From: Solea solea
Lineage: Eukaryota > Chordata > Actinopteri > Pleuronectiformes > Soleidae
Length of the DNA: 64,000 nucleotides
Reading direction: 5' to 3'
Assembly: GCF_958295425.1 (NCBI RefSeq)
Contig: NC_081151.1
Coordinates: 22,913,799-22,977,798 of the forward strand
Part shown: positions 16,367 to 27,500 of the stretch, in pieces
Layout of the letters: every line of letters begins with the position of its first letter
How positions within the stretch are numbered: the stretch's first letter is position 1
The notes under the pieces: generated by a model
What the model saw: the letters and a program-made list of their open reading frames with translations, nothing else
Database searches by the model: none
Told to the model about the DNA's origin: nothing
Program-made: the position numbers and the translations under genes

Positions 16367-16391
16367 TGACGTCACAGAAATCTCTTATAAA
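16367..16391 (+). promoter_or_regulatory. CRE-like TGACGTCA plus TATAAA
   Basis: A perfect TGACGTCA (16367-16374) lies 11 bases before TATAAA (16386-16391). A similar pair is at 24692-24718. No transcript or frame is attached to either. Confidence 0.2.
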
Positions 16392-16884
16392 TGGGTAAAA
16401 CGGTAAAAAGTAAATATCTCGGTCAAACTAATATCGGATTTTAACGTTTAAATTTGGTACGTGTATGCAGACTACATTTAATCTGATCCAGATTATGGAT
16501 TTGGTGGCAATATTAAGAGACATCTTGTATGTTAGGTGGTAACAGTTCTTTGTTTTGGTCATAAACATGTAAGTCGATTTATGTGAGAGGCTTCCTCTTG
16601 TCACATGCAGCTGCTTTTAAATGAAAGGGTGAGTGACGATGATAAATTAGCACCATGCTGCACACTGTCATATATTCATGTTTGCATTAGAGATGTCGAT
16701 ATTCAGTTTCCTGCGCTGCTCGTACGACGTACGTAGACGAGGCCGACGCAGGACAAACGTGGAGACATAATGACTCGCGGTGCTGTGGACACTGTCCACT
16801 GTCTCTCTCTCCGCCGCTGACATGAGATTCCGTGCAGAACGATGAGTGAGTAAAGTTAAAGTCGGAGAGAGAAAATGTCTGGGA

Positions 16885-16965
16885 AAATGTCCTCCCATCT
16901 TAAGCACATGCAAGTCCTTGAATTTGAGGGAATTGTTCCTGGAAAGTCCTTGAATTTGAACCCCG
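16885..16965 (+). repeat. Dispersed repeat shared with 30675-30755
   Basis: 'cccatcttaagcacatgcaa' is followed by gtccttgaatttgaggg, then ttgttcctggaaagtccttg. The second copy has the same phrases. Probably a DNA-transposon end. Confidence 0.6.
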
Positions 16966-18231
16966 TACAGGAAGTCACAACTATATCGCAGAAAGACGCT
17001 TTCCTAATCCCAGTTCTTGTCCAATCTCGTCCCAAAACCGTTTCTCATCAAGATCATCATTTATTAGACAAACCATCAGCAGCACATTTGTTATTTGAAC
17101 CAAAATAATCATCTTTAAAGTTTGTTTTAAAGGTCGTTTTACAATTAAAATCTCACATTAGCAGCTTCTGCTGAATCTGTTTATTATGACACGCGATATA
17201 TCACGAGTACACGTTAATGATTTCCACCCGATAACTGACATGAAGCTCAAATTACACGTGATAATAATAATAATGATAAGTGAAAGGAGGAAATGAGGCT
17301 GAGTCATTCCGCCTTGAGGAGCAGCTCAAAGAAATTAATCTTTTTAGGAATGAGTGGAGTTTGAAGATGATTTGCGAGCGACAGGAATTAAAGGTTTTGG
17401 GATTAATCTGAGTTTACCAAAGATTGGTATCAAATGAACGCTGATGTATTAACGGGGATGTGTTGGAATCAGTCGGAGGCTCGTGGTCTGACAGGAGGAG
17501 TCGAGGGGAAGCTGGTGCCTGGATGAGGAGGCAGGAGGGAGGCAGGAGGGAGGCAGGAATGCTCGGTGGAGCTCCTGACAGACAGCAGGAGAGCCCGGAT
17601 TCCTCCTCGGAGCGACCACGCCTCGGCCTCTCTGCTGGCGGCGGGCCCTCCGACTCCTCCCAGGGTTAGGGCCGAGTCCACATGTTCAAACGGAGATGAA
17701 AGGCCCCCAGTAGGAAGGCTGTCTCCGCCAACACCAACCGCCTGCCAAGTGAGTCCTGCTTTCGTTAGCGCGCTCTCCCAGATGTTCCCAACACTGTGGA
17801 CGCTCACAGCTCCTCACCTCTCCCCGGGGACGAGGAGGGAGCCGCCGCTTGACCCTCCACATCAAAGTGCGGAGGAGGACTCAAAACAATGAGCACTTTC
17901 ACACAGAAGAGAGCGAGTGTGTCGACGCAGTGCATCCATGATTTAGGAGGCTAAGACGTGGGTTGGGCCCTGACAGAAATACTTGTGTCCTGTGGGTTTT
18001 TTATTCAGAGCAGAAGAAAAAGGCCAACGCATACTTGAAGGCCACACCTGCTTCCATTTGCCGCTAATGTAATCAATACAGTGTGTTTTATGTTTTTAGG
18101 TCAGTGGTGATTTGCTCTGAGACGGCGAGTGAAGCTCAGCTTCCTCTGATGTGCTGAAAATGTTCAATTCAATTTCATTTATGGAGCCAAACATCACACA
18201 CACACCTGCCTTAGAGGGCTTTACAGGCTGT

Positions 18232-18838
18232 ACAGCAAGGGACACCCTCTGTCCTTAGACCCTCTGTCCTAAGACCCTCTGTCCTTAGACCCTCTGTCCT
18301 TAGAATCTCTGTCCTTAGAATCTCTGTCCTTAGACCCTCTGTCCTTAGACCCTCTGTCCTTAGACCCTTGGTCCTTAGACCCTCTGTCCTTAGACCCTCT
18401 GTCCTTAGAATCTCTGTCCTTAGACCCTCTGTCCTTAGACCCTCTGTCCTTAGAATCTCTGTCCTTAGACCCTCTGTCCTTGGAATCTCTGTCCTTAGAC
18501 CCTCTGTCCTTAGACCCTCAGTCCTTAGAATCTCTGTCCTTAGAATCTGTCCTTAGACCCTCTGTCTTTAGAATCCTTAGAATCTCTGTCTTTAGAACCT
18601 CGGTCCTTAGAATCCTTAGATCCTCTGTCCTTTAGAATCTCTGTCCTTAGACCCTCTGTCCTTAGAATCCTTACAATCTCTGTCTTTAGACCCTCGGTCC
18701 TTAGAATCCTTAGATCCTCTGTCCTTAGAATCTCTGTCCTTAGACCCTCTGTCCTTCGAATCTCTGTCCTTAGACCCTCTGTCCTTCGAATCTCTGTCCT
18801 TAGACCCTCTGTCCTTAGACTCTCTGTCCTTAGGCATG
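18232..18838 (+). repeat. 15-bp minisatellite (TCTGTCCTTAGACCC)
   Basis: About 40 units of TCTGTCCTTAGACCC or TCTGTCCTTAGAATC occur, with a few GGAATC/CGAATC and CTTTAG variants. 15 is a multiple of three, which produces long frames on both strands that are not genes. Confidence 0.95.
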
Positions 18839-19065
18839 CAGTAGATCTGTCTGTGAAGACATACAGACGTGCAGTATATCTGTCTCCGAGTGAGGACAGA
18901 CAGACGTGCAGTATATCTGTCTCCGAGTGAGGACAGACAGACGTGCAGTATATCTGTCTTCGCGTGAGGACAGACAGACGTGCAGTAATTCTGTCTCTGA
19001 GTGAGGACAGACAGACGTGCAGTAATTCTGTCTCTGAGTGAGGACAGACAGACGTGCAGTAGATG
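18839..19065 (+). repeat. 37-bp minisatellite (ACAGACGTGCAGTATATCTG)
   Basis: About six units of 37 bases carry GACAGACAGACGTGCAGTA and CTGTCTCCGAGTGAG. The array directly abuts the 15-bp array. Confidence 0.95.
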
Positions 19066-22000
19066 GAGGAAGTGTCTGAAAGGCGGATCCAGTTTTGATT
19101 GACAGCGTTGCAGAAAGGCAACAGTGGAGCCTTCTCTGCCTCAGTCCTGTGGATTTTGTGATGAAGTGTGTTGACAAACATCTGGTCTTTGTGTTATTTA
19201 CTCGCTGATATAGAACATTTTCATTTCTACAAATACATATATCATGTTTCCTTGTTTGTATAAATGACAGAGCTTACGTGAGCTTCCCCTGTTTAAAGGA
19301 CCTGTAACAGCCTCTGATTTAGATGAATTATTTGAGGGTCAATTAATTTTATTGTATTTGCTAATTTCTGATTGAACAGATGAGACAGTGGAGACTTTGC
19401 TGTGTTTCCTGTGATCAGATAGTGATCGTATAGCACTTGTATTTTCAACGTCTCCGGTGTCCACATCAAGATCCCATTGCTATCCGATCACAGTCACCAT
19501 CAAACTGCTGAACTCTGCTCTCCAGATGTTGTCCCCTAGGGATGTAACGGTATGAAACTTTCATTCCACGGTATTGTTAAAATATGTTTGAAATGTCGTG
19601 GTTACCATGGTAATTAAAACTAATACGGTAAACTGTCCCATCTGGAATTGTAACGTGACACCAGTAACTGTTAAATCCCTATCGTCCTCTTTGGTATTTA
19701 AACGTTCCTCCCGTAGGGAAGGACGACCCCTTCAACACCATCCCTTTATCTCATGATGTTACATATTAACCTGTGGTGTTCCTCAGGGCTCCGTCCTCGG
19801 TCCTATTCTCTTGTGTACCTCGTTTCTTTCCTTGGTTTCCAGAACATGTGAAACATGTTCATTTTTGTATTAAATAATGATGGATCTTTATTTTTTTACA
19901 TTAATAGTTTTTGTTTTATCTAAACCATGTAACAGGGGGCGCTGCCCCTTCTTATTTTTCTCATTACACTATTTTATGTTGCATGCAGTCTAACTTACAA
20001 CAGTTAAAAATTGATGCTCGTAAACAATAGTATGCTCTCATCTTTAAGGTGAGATTTAATAATTCCTCCCTTAGGCAGCCTTAAGATGCCCCCTTTTCAC
20101 CTCCGACACCCACTTCTGCACCATCCCTTCAGCCCGCAACGGAAGCTAACATCCCAAACTATGTGTCCAAGAATGTAATTAATTAAGACGCATGCGATGT
20201 CGCCTTCAGTCAGGCAAACGCTGGATTAGACGGATTTCATCGGCCTTTTTGAAACGTGTAGAGTTTGAAGTGACACGCCTTCACTCTTTAGTCGTGTACG
20301 TGCACCACCCAAGGCTACACATTTTATAGACAAGCCTCGACTCAGAGAGGAACGCCGCATCAGCCAGCGCTGCACTGCACTTATTCATCACAACAAATGG
20401 ACTGGATCTGTTTCATGTTAGCGTCTCGCGGCGCGCACACACACACACACAGAGTGAATGAGTGAAAGCTGAGGAGATGCTCTCACAGGAAGGAGAAAGT
20501 GGATCTGATTGTGTTACTGTACGACACATTATCTTCCGTGTTGTCGTCGCAGCGCGGTGCGTCCTGCACACCCGGGTGTTAATTTGGCCGATGACGTAGG
20601 TCGGGCGAGTTTTATAGTGCAACATAATCTGCCCCAAAGGCGGAAAAAGGAAAAAGTTCAGCTGCGGTTTTGACGTCGACGCTCGCACGTACACGCCAGG
20701 ATTCAGAGCAACATAAACTAAATTAAAAAAAAAAAAAAATACACCTTTACAGCTCCATAAACATCTTTATTTGTCTTGGTTTATCAGAAATGCATTTTCA
20801 GATACTAGTTATACTAGGTAAAAATATCAATGTTAAATGTCAATAACATTACTCAGTGTTAAAAAATGTACATGTATGTATGTATGTATGTACGTATGTA
20901 TGTACACAACTTTTTGACAATTGACAATTTACAGGATTATTTTTTTAAATATTTGATTTAAAATCTATTTTTTTAAAGAAATATTTATGTGTAGGGTTAA
21001 CATTTTTAGTCAATATTGTTTGGATGTAACAATTCAATTTTAGATGAAATCAATTGGAATATTTGCATTAATATATATACATGCAAAGAAATAATTATCA
21101 TTACTGAAATCAATTAAAAATGCATGCACGTACTGATCATTCTGCAGTTAAATACATAAATGTGGTTATATAAGATGTAAATATAGAAATGTGTATATAG
21201 AACATTTGTTTTTGTATGGATATCTATATAATTGAAACAACTGTTTATTTCTGATTTAAAGATTGTATATCGTGAAATTATCCAAACAACGCAAGGATTT
21301 GTGTATTTGAACAAATACAACATTGCATCAGAAAAATGCTACAATCTGATTTCTAATCAGTCACATTGTCAAACACACAAACACGCGGTGGCGAAGTGGG
21401 GGCGAGCTGGATCTTACGTCATGCCATGCACTCGCTGTGAGGTCGAGCCCAGAGGCGTTTTGGGTTTGAGGAAGTGAGATGGACGGAGCCACTGTCATCA
21501 GTCGGCCCGGACGCAACAACAATGAGACTTCGCGCGTGATTAAATCCCAAATCGTGTCTCATTATGTGTGAACACGTCAACGGGCGAGAGCGGCCGAGTC
21601 CAGATCTGACCTGAAAACTCCTGCTCAACTCACACTGTGGCTCTTTGACGCTGGTTTTTGTCATGGTAGGGAAGTGAAAAGTGCATTTTCAGATTCACTG
21701 AAGCAAAAAACATAATATCAATACTGATGACGATCACCTCAGCCGTGTAAATGGTCTTCATTTATATATTTAGCGCTTTGTTTTGTCTTGATGACCACTC
21801 AAAGCTTCTTTAAGGTCCTGGTACTTCAACACACAGCATGTGCAGCCTAGATTTTGGAACCACGCGCAAAGGTCATGTGGTCTTCCACCCCACCAATAGG
21901 TGGAGTATTAAGCCTCACTCATCAAGCAGAAAACTGATCCAGTATGTCAGTTTTGTTTGACGGTGATTCACATATTTGATCTGGCCTCTGTGACGTAATC

Positions 22001-22140
22001 CTCCGGCGCAGAGACCAGAACCAGGAGTACACTGGATGTGGCCCCCCAGTGGGCAAAGGACGAAAACCAAAAGATTTTTATTCTAAAGCGATGAAACACT
22101 TCCACAAACTACTTCATACTACTTTATAGATTGTAAATTC
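19066..22140. other. Gene-free stretch with old repeats
   Basis: It holds a hAT-like piece beginning 'agggatgtaacggtatgaaa' (19546-19640), a reverse-transcriptase scrap (19768-19815), a CpG-richer block at 20420-20700, an (ATGT)n run at 20875-20905, an AT-rich block to 21350 and a CpG-richer block at 21385-21620. No gene is seen. Confidence 0.6.
19768..19815 (+). mobile_element. LINE reverse-transcriptase fragment (GVPQGSVLGPIL)
   Basis: The frame reads C-G-V-P-Q-G-S-V-L-G-P-I-L-L, the conserved RT motif of many non-LTR retrotransposons (CR1/L2/Rex-like). Only this short motif survives and the flanks are unreadable as protein. Confidence 0.7.
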
Positions 22141-22143
22141 AAT

Positions 22144-22327
22144 AGGGATGGCACAATATCACGTTTGTGTGAGTGATACCGATACTAATATTACAACCTC
22201 AAGTATCTACCAATACCATCTCGTTGCCAGTTTAGATCTTTTCAAATTCTCCATAATTTACAGTATATTTACACAAGTATGCAATGTTGAGATTCTTTGG
22301 TTTTGACCAGTATCAGCTCATCCCTAA
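22144..22327. repeat. Small MITE-like element with TAGGGATG / CATCCCTA ends
   Basis: TAGGGATGG at the left and CATCCCTA at the right form short inverted ends around about 180 bases. ATTCAA occurs just outside both ends and could be a target duplication, though its length is uncertain. Confidence 0.4.
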
Positions 22328-22769
22328 TATTCAATAATGGCTAATAAGTGTTCCAAAAAACCGACTTTTAATAAAAACGTCTCCCGCAGGACTGATTGGA
22401 CTGAACTTTGAAAGTCGGCGCGTTCTGATCTGAAGGAAAACGCAATGTCAGATTAGTTTCCTTAAGACTTTATAATCGTTCCTAATGCTCGTCTCTTTGT
22501 CTCCATCATCGTCTCTGACATTCATCGCGTCCAAACTGTCTCCAGCTCTTTGTCTTTCTCCTCTCCACTTGTACTGCCTCGCTCCTGCTTTCATCGCCGT
22601 CCAACCTTCCGTCTCAACCAGAGGAGACGTGCCAGCGCTGAAGCTTTAAAACTCTTTACCACATCAGTGAAGCAAGGAATAGTTTGTTGTGTTCACTTCC
22701 CTGGGCACATTTCACTCACCACTCCATCCCACCTGTTACTCAGGCTACACTCTCCAGCAGTCTGTGCAT

Positions 22770-23450
22770 AAAGTACCTGAAAGGTATTTTACTTCAGTAA
22801 AAGTCCAAGTATGTTACCAGAAATTGATTTTTTATAATATTACTTTAAGTAAAAGTCTTAATGTTTGACATTTACTTTACTTCAATACTTACGCAAAGGT
22901 CATTTTCAAAACTGAGGAGTTAGGATTGAGCCATGGTGGCTCAGTGGTAGGGTGAGTTGTCTTTCAATTGTTCAGTTCCTGGCTATATGTGTCCTTGAGC
23001 AAAGACACTTAACCCCATGTTGCAGCGTGTGAATGTGAGTGAAAGATGTGTGAATGGGTGAAAACGGTAGTGTAAAGCAGCTTATCAAGACTAGATACAG
23101 ACCATAATACCAACTCTTCTTCTTCTGATTTTATTTGCTAGTAATGAGTAACAAAGAGTTAGAGGATTTTTTTTGTAGTGGAGTAAAAGAACACTATTTA
23201 TGAAATGTAAAAGTACACAATTTATTTAGAAATGTAGTAAAAGTACACAATTTATTGATGAAATGTAGTAAAAGTACACAATATATTGATGATATGTAGT
23301 AAAAGTACACAATTTATTGATGAAATGGAGTAAAAGTATGGGAAGGAAATGTAGTGGAGTAAAGTAAAAGTTGCTAGAAATATAAATATCAAAGTACAGA
23401 TATGTGAATTTTGTACTTGAGTACAGTAACAAAGTATTTGTAGATTTGTA
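22770..23450 (+). repeat. Composite repeat, copy 1: GTACTTGAGTA element with internal SINE
   Basis: Left part: cataaagtacctgaaaggta to ctgaggagttaggattgagcc. Middle: a tRNA-headed SINE (22932-23090). Right part: gtagtggagtaaagtaaaag to ttgtacttgagtacagtaac. Several tandem 'gaaatgtagtaaaagtacac' units sit in the right part. The reverse-orientation copy is at 33838-34850. Confidence 0.8.
22932..23090 (+). mobile_element. tRNA-derived SINE, shortened copy
   Basis: TGGCTCAGTGGTAGG fits a tRNA A box (TRGYNNANNNG), and gttcagttcctgg is a worn B box. A body then follows with tgtccttgagcaaagacact and gtgtgaatgggtgaaaac, typical of fish SINEs. The spacing between A and B boxes is shorter than in the 34445-34630 copy. 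Confidence 0.7.
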
Positions 23451-24124
23451 CATTTCAACACTTTGCTCCAGTTGCAGTAGCATTGAACAGAATGGTCAAA
23501 AGTTGATCAGCAGTTTTTCTTCTTCTTCTTCAGCTCAGTCTTGTCATAAAAACCTTCTGTGCTTCCCTGAGGATTTTGGAGGCGGTGAATTGGCATATTT
23601 GAAATCAAACGTGTTGAGATCTGCCTCTTCAGCACGCCATGAAGAAAACCGAGGAGATTTAGCTGGAGAGAAAAATGACCTTATAGCTGCTGTCAGAGTG
23701 GAACACTATAGCTGCAATTTTGATTATTTTTAGCGTGTTTCTGCTTGATTTGAAGGATTAATCGCTCGGGTTGAGGAAGTTTTACGACCCTTGGGCTGAT
23801 GTGCTCTGAATGCCATGTGCAAGAATTGGCAGATTTATGGCTGTCATTCCTAATCTGCTGTAAAAGTCTTGCTTCTGTGAAGACGGGAGAGGATTTTCAC
23901 CAATTTTGGAAGACGCAAGCTAAAAAAACGTCCTCCTGAGCAAACGATCACGACACTACAGACATTCCAGTACGTGGAATTTTTTCTGGTTCTACACGGT
24001 TAGATGTGAAAGTGAGGAACAAATCTGATGACTCACCTGTTAGCTTAGCTGTTAGCTATCACCCATGTGAGGCATCGGAGCTTCACAAGAATAAAACATA
24101 ATAATGTCATGAGTCTCATTTAAA

Positions 24125-24570
24125 GTAGTTTAATGCTCTACTGCCCCCTTTAGGTTCCAATAAAGGAGGGTTTACGCTTGTTTTTATTGTTCTTTTCTAT
24201 GCAGATGATACACATTTGTTCACAATCATTGTAGAATCATATAGTCTTTCAGAATAAAGCTGTAAATGTGAAACTTGCAAACAAATCTGCTGACTCACCT
24301 GTTAGCTTAGCTGTTAGCTCCAGCAGCAAAACATCACGTTTTTTTTGATTTTTAAAGGAATAGTGCGTCACACGAAATCCTTTCAAACTCAATTCTTGGG
24401 CAGAGTGACAGCCTCATGCTCTAATATGATAATACAAGTTAGTTTGATGCTCTACTGCCCCCTTTAGGTTCAAATAAAGGAGGGTTTACACTCATTTTTA
24501 TTTTCAATGCAGATGATACACATTTGTTCACAATCAAAACACAATCATTCTAGAATCATTCAGTCTTTCA
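24125..24570 (+). mobile_element. Duplicated block with LINE RT YADD motif scraps
   Basis: At about 24195-24235 a frame reads F-Y-A-D-D-T-H-L-F, the catalytic YADD box of non-LTR reverse transcriptases. A second copy at about 24497-24535 reads N-A-D-D-T-H-L-F. Both are preceded by 'gctctactgccccctttagg' and aataaaggagggttta and followed by cagtctttcagaataaagc-like text. The flanking 'ctcacctgttagcttagctg' is also repeated. These are degenerate fragments. Confidence 0.6.
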
Positions 24571-24691
24571 GAATAAAGCTGTTTAATTCATCGTTTTTCA
24601 TATCGGTAATCTATCCACCAAAACAGCCGGAGTTTTCCGTCACATCGCCTGATTCGTGTGTTGTCCAGTATAAACGTTACCTTGGCTGTTG

Positions 24692-24718
24692 TGACGTCAG
24701 CCACCGGCGCTCTATAAA
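24692..24718 (+). promoter_or_regulatory. CRE-like TGACGTCA plus TATAAA
   Basis: TGACGTCA (24692-24699) lies 13 bases before TATAAA (24713-24718). It sits in repeat-rich DNA and no coding frame follows that I can support. Confidence 0.2.
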
Positions 24719-25479
24719 CAAAGATGCTCTCCCTTTTCTATTGCAGTTACACAGTGCAGTCAGTTTTATTCACAATGACAAGTTTAAGACGAAAAGTTGT
24801 CTATTTTAGCCTCAGCAGCAGCTGTGAAGTCGCTCTCATCGTGCAGTGATTCAGCTGCAGGAGTTCACATCAGAGGTTCCACCACAAACATGACCATGTC
24901 TGATCACCAGCACATGTTTGTTTCTGTTTAGATTTTCCTCCCCTGAAACCTTGGAGCCAGAATCCATTTTCATGCGTGATGAGCCTTTTCTTACGCACAT
25001 GTCACACATACACACAAGCGCCCGGTGTTACGATAAACACAAGGTTTCGTGAGGGTGAACATGTGAGACGCCGTCTGTGTCCCTCTGGTGTCCATCTGTG
25101 TCACGTCACATAACACACAACCTCGTACACATGTTGCCAAACGGAACTGAGCGCTAAACAGTGCACGACTCCAACATAAACACCACGGACTCAGGTGAAA
25201 TGAACCCACCGTGAGTTACATCTGAATTCTGACACTTTTATTTACCGTCTTTCTCTTTAAAAAGCTTAGTTTTTTTTTGTAATGTGTGTGTTGTCTTTTC
25301 ATGTGGAGCCAAAGACAATTTTCCAAATTGTGAACAGTAAAGTTTAACCTAATTTAACTGAATCTGGAAGTATTGGGAGTGAGGAAATCATCATTGCAGC
25401 TTTGATGTCTCACTGAAGACTTAAACTTAAAACATAAGGGACACAAGGAAAAACAGACTTTAATAACCTCTATGCCAGC

Positions 25480-25990
25480 TTAAGTCTAAGAACATGCTCA
25501 TGTCTTTATCTCACTGTTAGACAAAGTTTTCCTACAGGAAACTGAAGTTTGTAAAACACTCACTCTCCCACACCAAAGTCCAAAGATGTTTTTAGGACAT
25601 CAGAGACTTAAGTTGACATTTAATTTGATAATCCGGTGTTTTCTTGTGTAAAATTGATGTTGATAAGCGGCTCACTCTCCCACACCAAACCTCATAGAGA
25701 AAATCAGTGATTTTAACGTCACAGCACACAGGAGTTTTTGATCCACTGCTGCCTCCATCACTAAGTTCAAATGTCTTATTTTGTGACATTCTGTGTCCTT
25801 CGTTCAGATTCACCTCAGTGACACAAAGTGACCACACGAGGCAGCAGCAGAGATGTGTCCCTGTGAGCTTAAATCACTGATTTTCTCTATGGGCTTTGGT
25901 GTGGGAGAGTGAGTGGTATACAAACTTCTGTTTCCTGTTGGAAAAGTCTGTCTAACAGTGAGATAAAGACATGAACATGCTAACGCAGGT
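25480..25990 (-). repeat. Palindromic repeat family, copy 2 (reverse)
   Basis: Arm B is on the left (cacagcacacaggag, cactgctgcctccatcac). Arm A is on the right (gaccacacgaggcagcagca). The outer arms gaaactgaagtttgtaaaac and tacaaacttctgtttcctg are inverted copies, and the ends read gaacatgctcatgtctttat and ataaagacatgaacatgct. Confidence 0.85.
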
Positions 25991-26154
25991 TTTATTTATG
26001 AGGTGAGTCTTTTGTCGCTGCGACTCGTGACCACAGAAACGGCAACGCCACAACATCAACTCTAATTTGTTTATTGCAAATTGCCCCGTGTGAGCCACCA
26101 AACTATTGTTGGTTCAGAAAACGTGACGTAAACCCGCCTTTCATCGCGCTTCTT

Positions 26155-26655
26155 TTATGAATTGTTAGGAAACTGTGTTTTAATAACTGTAATTAGTCCA
26201 AACAACCAGTTCAGTGTCTTTCGTGTCTGATCCAGCATCAGCTCCTTCCTGTCAGGTGGTTCATTACTGTGAACTGAAACTGTGTGTGTGTGTGTTTGTC
26301 TGTAGTAAACCTGAAGCCAAATCCATAAAGTAAAAACACACGTCAACAAGCTACTGTGATGAGATACAACTCGACACATGGATGGGAATATCTTCAGAGC
26401 GCATCACCAGATTTCAAATGAATTCACTTATCAGTGTAATGAAATGGAAAGTACACACAATAATACGTCGTAGATTTAATGCTGTCAGATTTTAATTACA
26501 ATGTCGTATAAATCCTACAGCTCGTAAAAGCTGTAATGTGTTACCATGGTGCAATTAAAGCTGTTTGTATCCAGAGGCATCCTGATGGTGTCACAGTGGC
26601 TTTTATCTGCCGCCCTGATGAGGATGGTAAAACTCTTTATGGATGTGTTGATGAA
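26155..26655. other. Short gene-free stretch
   Basis: It contains a (GT)n run at about 26281-26295 and otherwise unique sequence. I see no exon. Confidence 0.5.
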
Positions 26656-26870
26656 CCAAAAGTCCGTAGAGAAAATCAGCAATTTCACATCACAGCACAC
26701 GGGGAGTTGTTGATCCATCGCCATCAGTCACTTCATATGTTTGATTTTGTGACCTCAGCCTTTAATACCTTTATTTGAATTGATCTAAGTGACACAAACT
26801 GACCACACGAGGCAGCAATAGACCAGCAGCTCCTAAAATTACTGATTTTCTCTATGGACTATGTTTGCAA
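26655..26870 (-). repeat. Palindromic repeat family, copy 3 (reverse, partial)
   Basis: Only the inner part is kept: cagagaaaatcag-like start, cacagcacacggggagttgt (arm B), gaccacacgaggcagcaata (arm A), and ctgattttctctatggact. The outer arms are lost. Confidence 0.75.
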
Positions 26871-26914
26871 TGATGTTCCATGTCTCAAGCTGGTTCTATG
26901 TGTCATTACCTCAT

Positions 26915-27115
26915 AGAGAGAACGTTCTCTAAAGGTTGTATGAAGGTTGTGACAAAAGTGGTTCTGGGAACCTTAAGAAAACGTTCTCTAAAGTTTGTAT
27001 GAAGGTTGAGACAAAAGTAGTTACGGGAAAATTCTGGGGACCTATACACAACATTCTCTCAAGGTTGTATGAAGGTTGTGACATTCTGGGAACCAAATGT
27101 GCAGCCAAAAACTAA
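26915..27115 (+). repeat. Tandem repeat of about 70 bp (GAACGTTCTCTAAAGGTTGT)
   Basis: Three units share 'cgttctctaaaggttgtatg' and aaggttgtgacaaaagt with a ttctgggaacc tail. GTTCTGGGAACGTT-type repeats are common in fish DNA. Confidence 0.75.
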
Positions 27116-27382
27116 CGTTAGGGGAACGTTAGGAAAACTTTCCATATCAACTACTGCTTCTTCTTCGCCGGCTCTGCCATGATGAACAACTCCTGAGGAC
27201 TCCGGGTCTTTGGTCTAACGGACTGTACGGGGCAGTGGAGACAGGCCCCCCCACAACAAGACATTTAACCATCACTGTGACTCTGAAGCTGTTAAATTTG
27301 GGTAAAAATCCTCTTTAAAGCCAACCTTCTCTCAATAAAACAAAGGACCAAGTACTGGTCCTGACCTGGGGGCGACGGGGTC

Positions 27383-27500
27383 TTTTCCATTGCTGAACTC
27401 ATCCTCTGGAACTCAGTTCCCAAACACATCCCTGACATCGCAACGTTCAAAACTCACCTCTTCAGAACCTCCTTCGGTTATGGACACACATGTTCTCATT
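27383..27500 (+). mobile_element. LINE ORF2 C-terminal fragment
   Basis: The frame reads FSIAELILWNSVPKHIPDI, then ATFKTHLFRTSFGYG. FSxAxxxLWNSLPxxIR...FKTHLF is the conserved end of ORF2 in CR1/L2/Rex-like LINEs. No RT domain is readable just upstream. Confidence 0.75.

Larger units (their letters stand above)
14773..18180. other. Gene-free stretch, mostly unassigned
   Basis: Apart from the frame at 15518-15646, nothing coding is supported. At 16367-16391 there is a TGACGTCA followed by TATAAA. At 16885-16965 there is a repeat shared with 30675-30755. At 17455-17890 there is a GC- and CpG-rich block with a GTGAGT after cctgccaa, where open frames on both strands look compositional. Confidence 0.5.
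23451..25470. other. Gene-free stretch with a local duplication and RT scraps
   Basis: The main content is the duplicated block at about 24000-24570 and the promoter-like pair at 24692-24718. The frame at 23404-23733 begins in the composite repeat and has no recognisable product. Confidence 0.55.

Noticed and set aside
17460..17892. Overlapping frames on both strands in a GC-rich block
   Set aside because: Proline/arginine/serine-rich composition, no domain and no matching splice sites; kept only as a possible regulatory block.
18540..19181. 213-codon minus-strand frame (SKDRGSKDRDSKD repeats)
   Set aside because: It is a translation of the 15-bp minisatellite, whose period is a multiple of three.
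22932..23000. A functional tRNA gene
   Set aside because: Only A- and B-box-like words of a SINE head are present; there is no complete cloverleaf, and a fuller SINE copy exists at 34445-34630.
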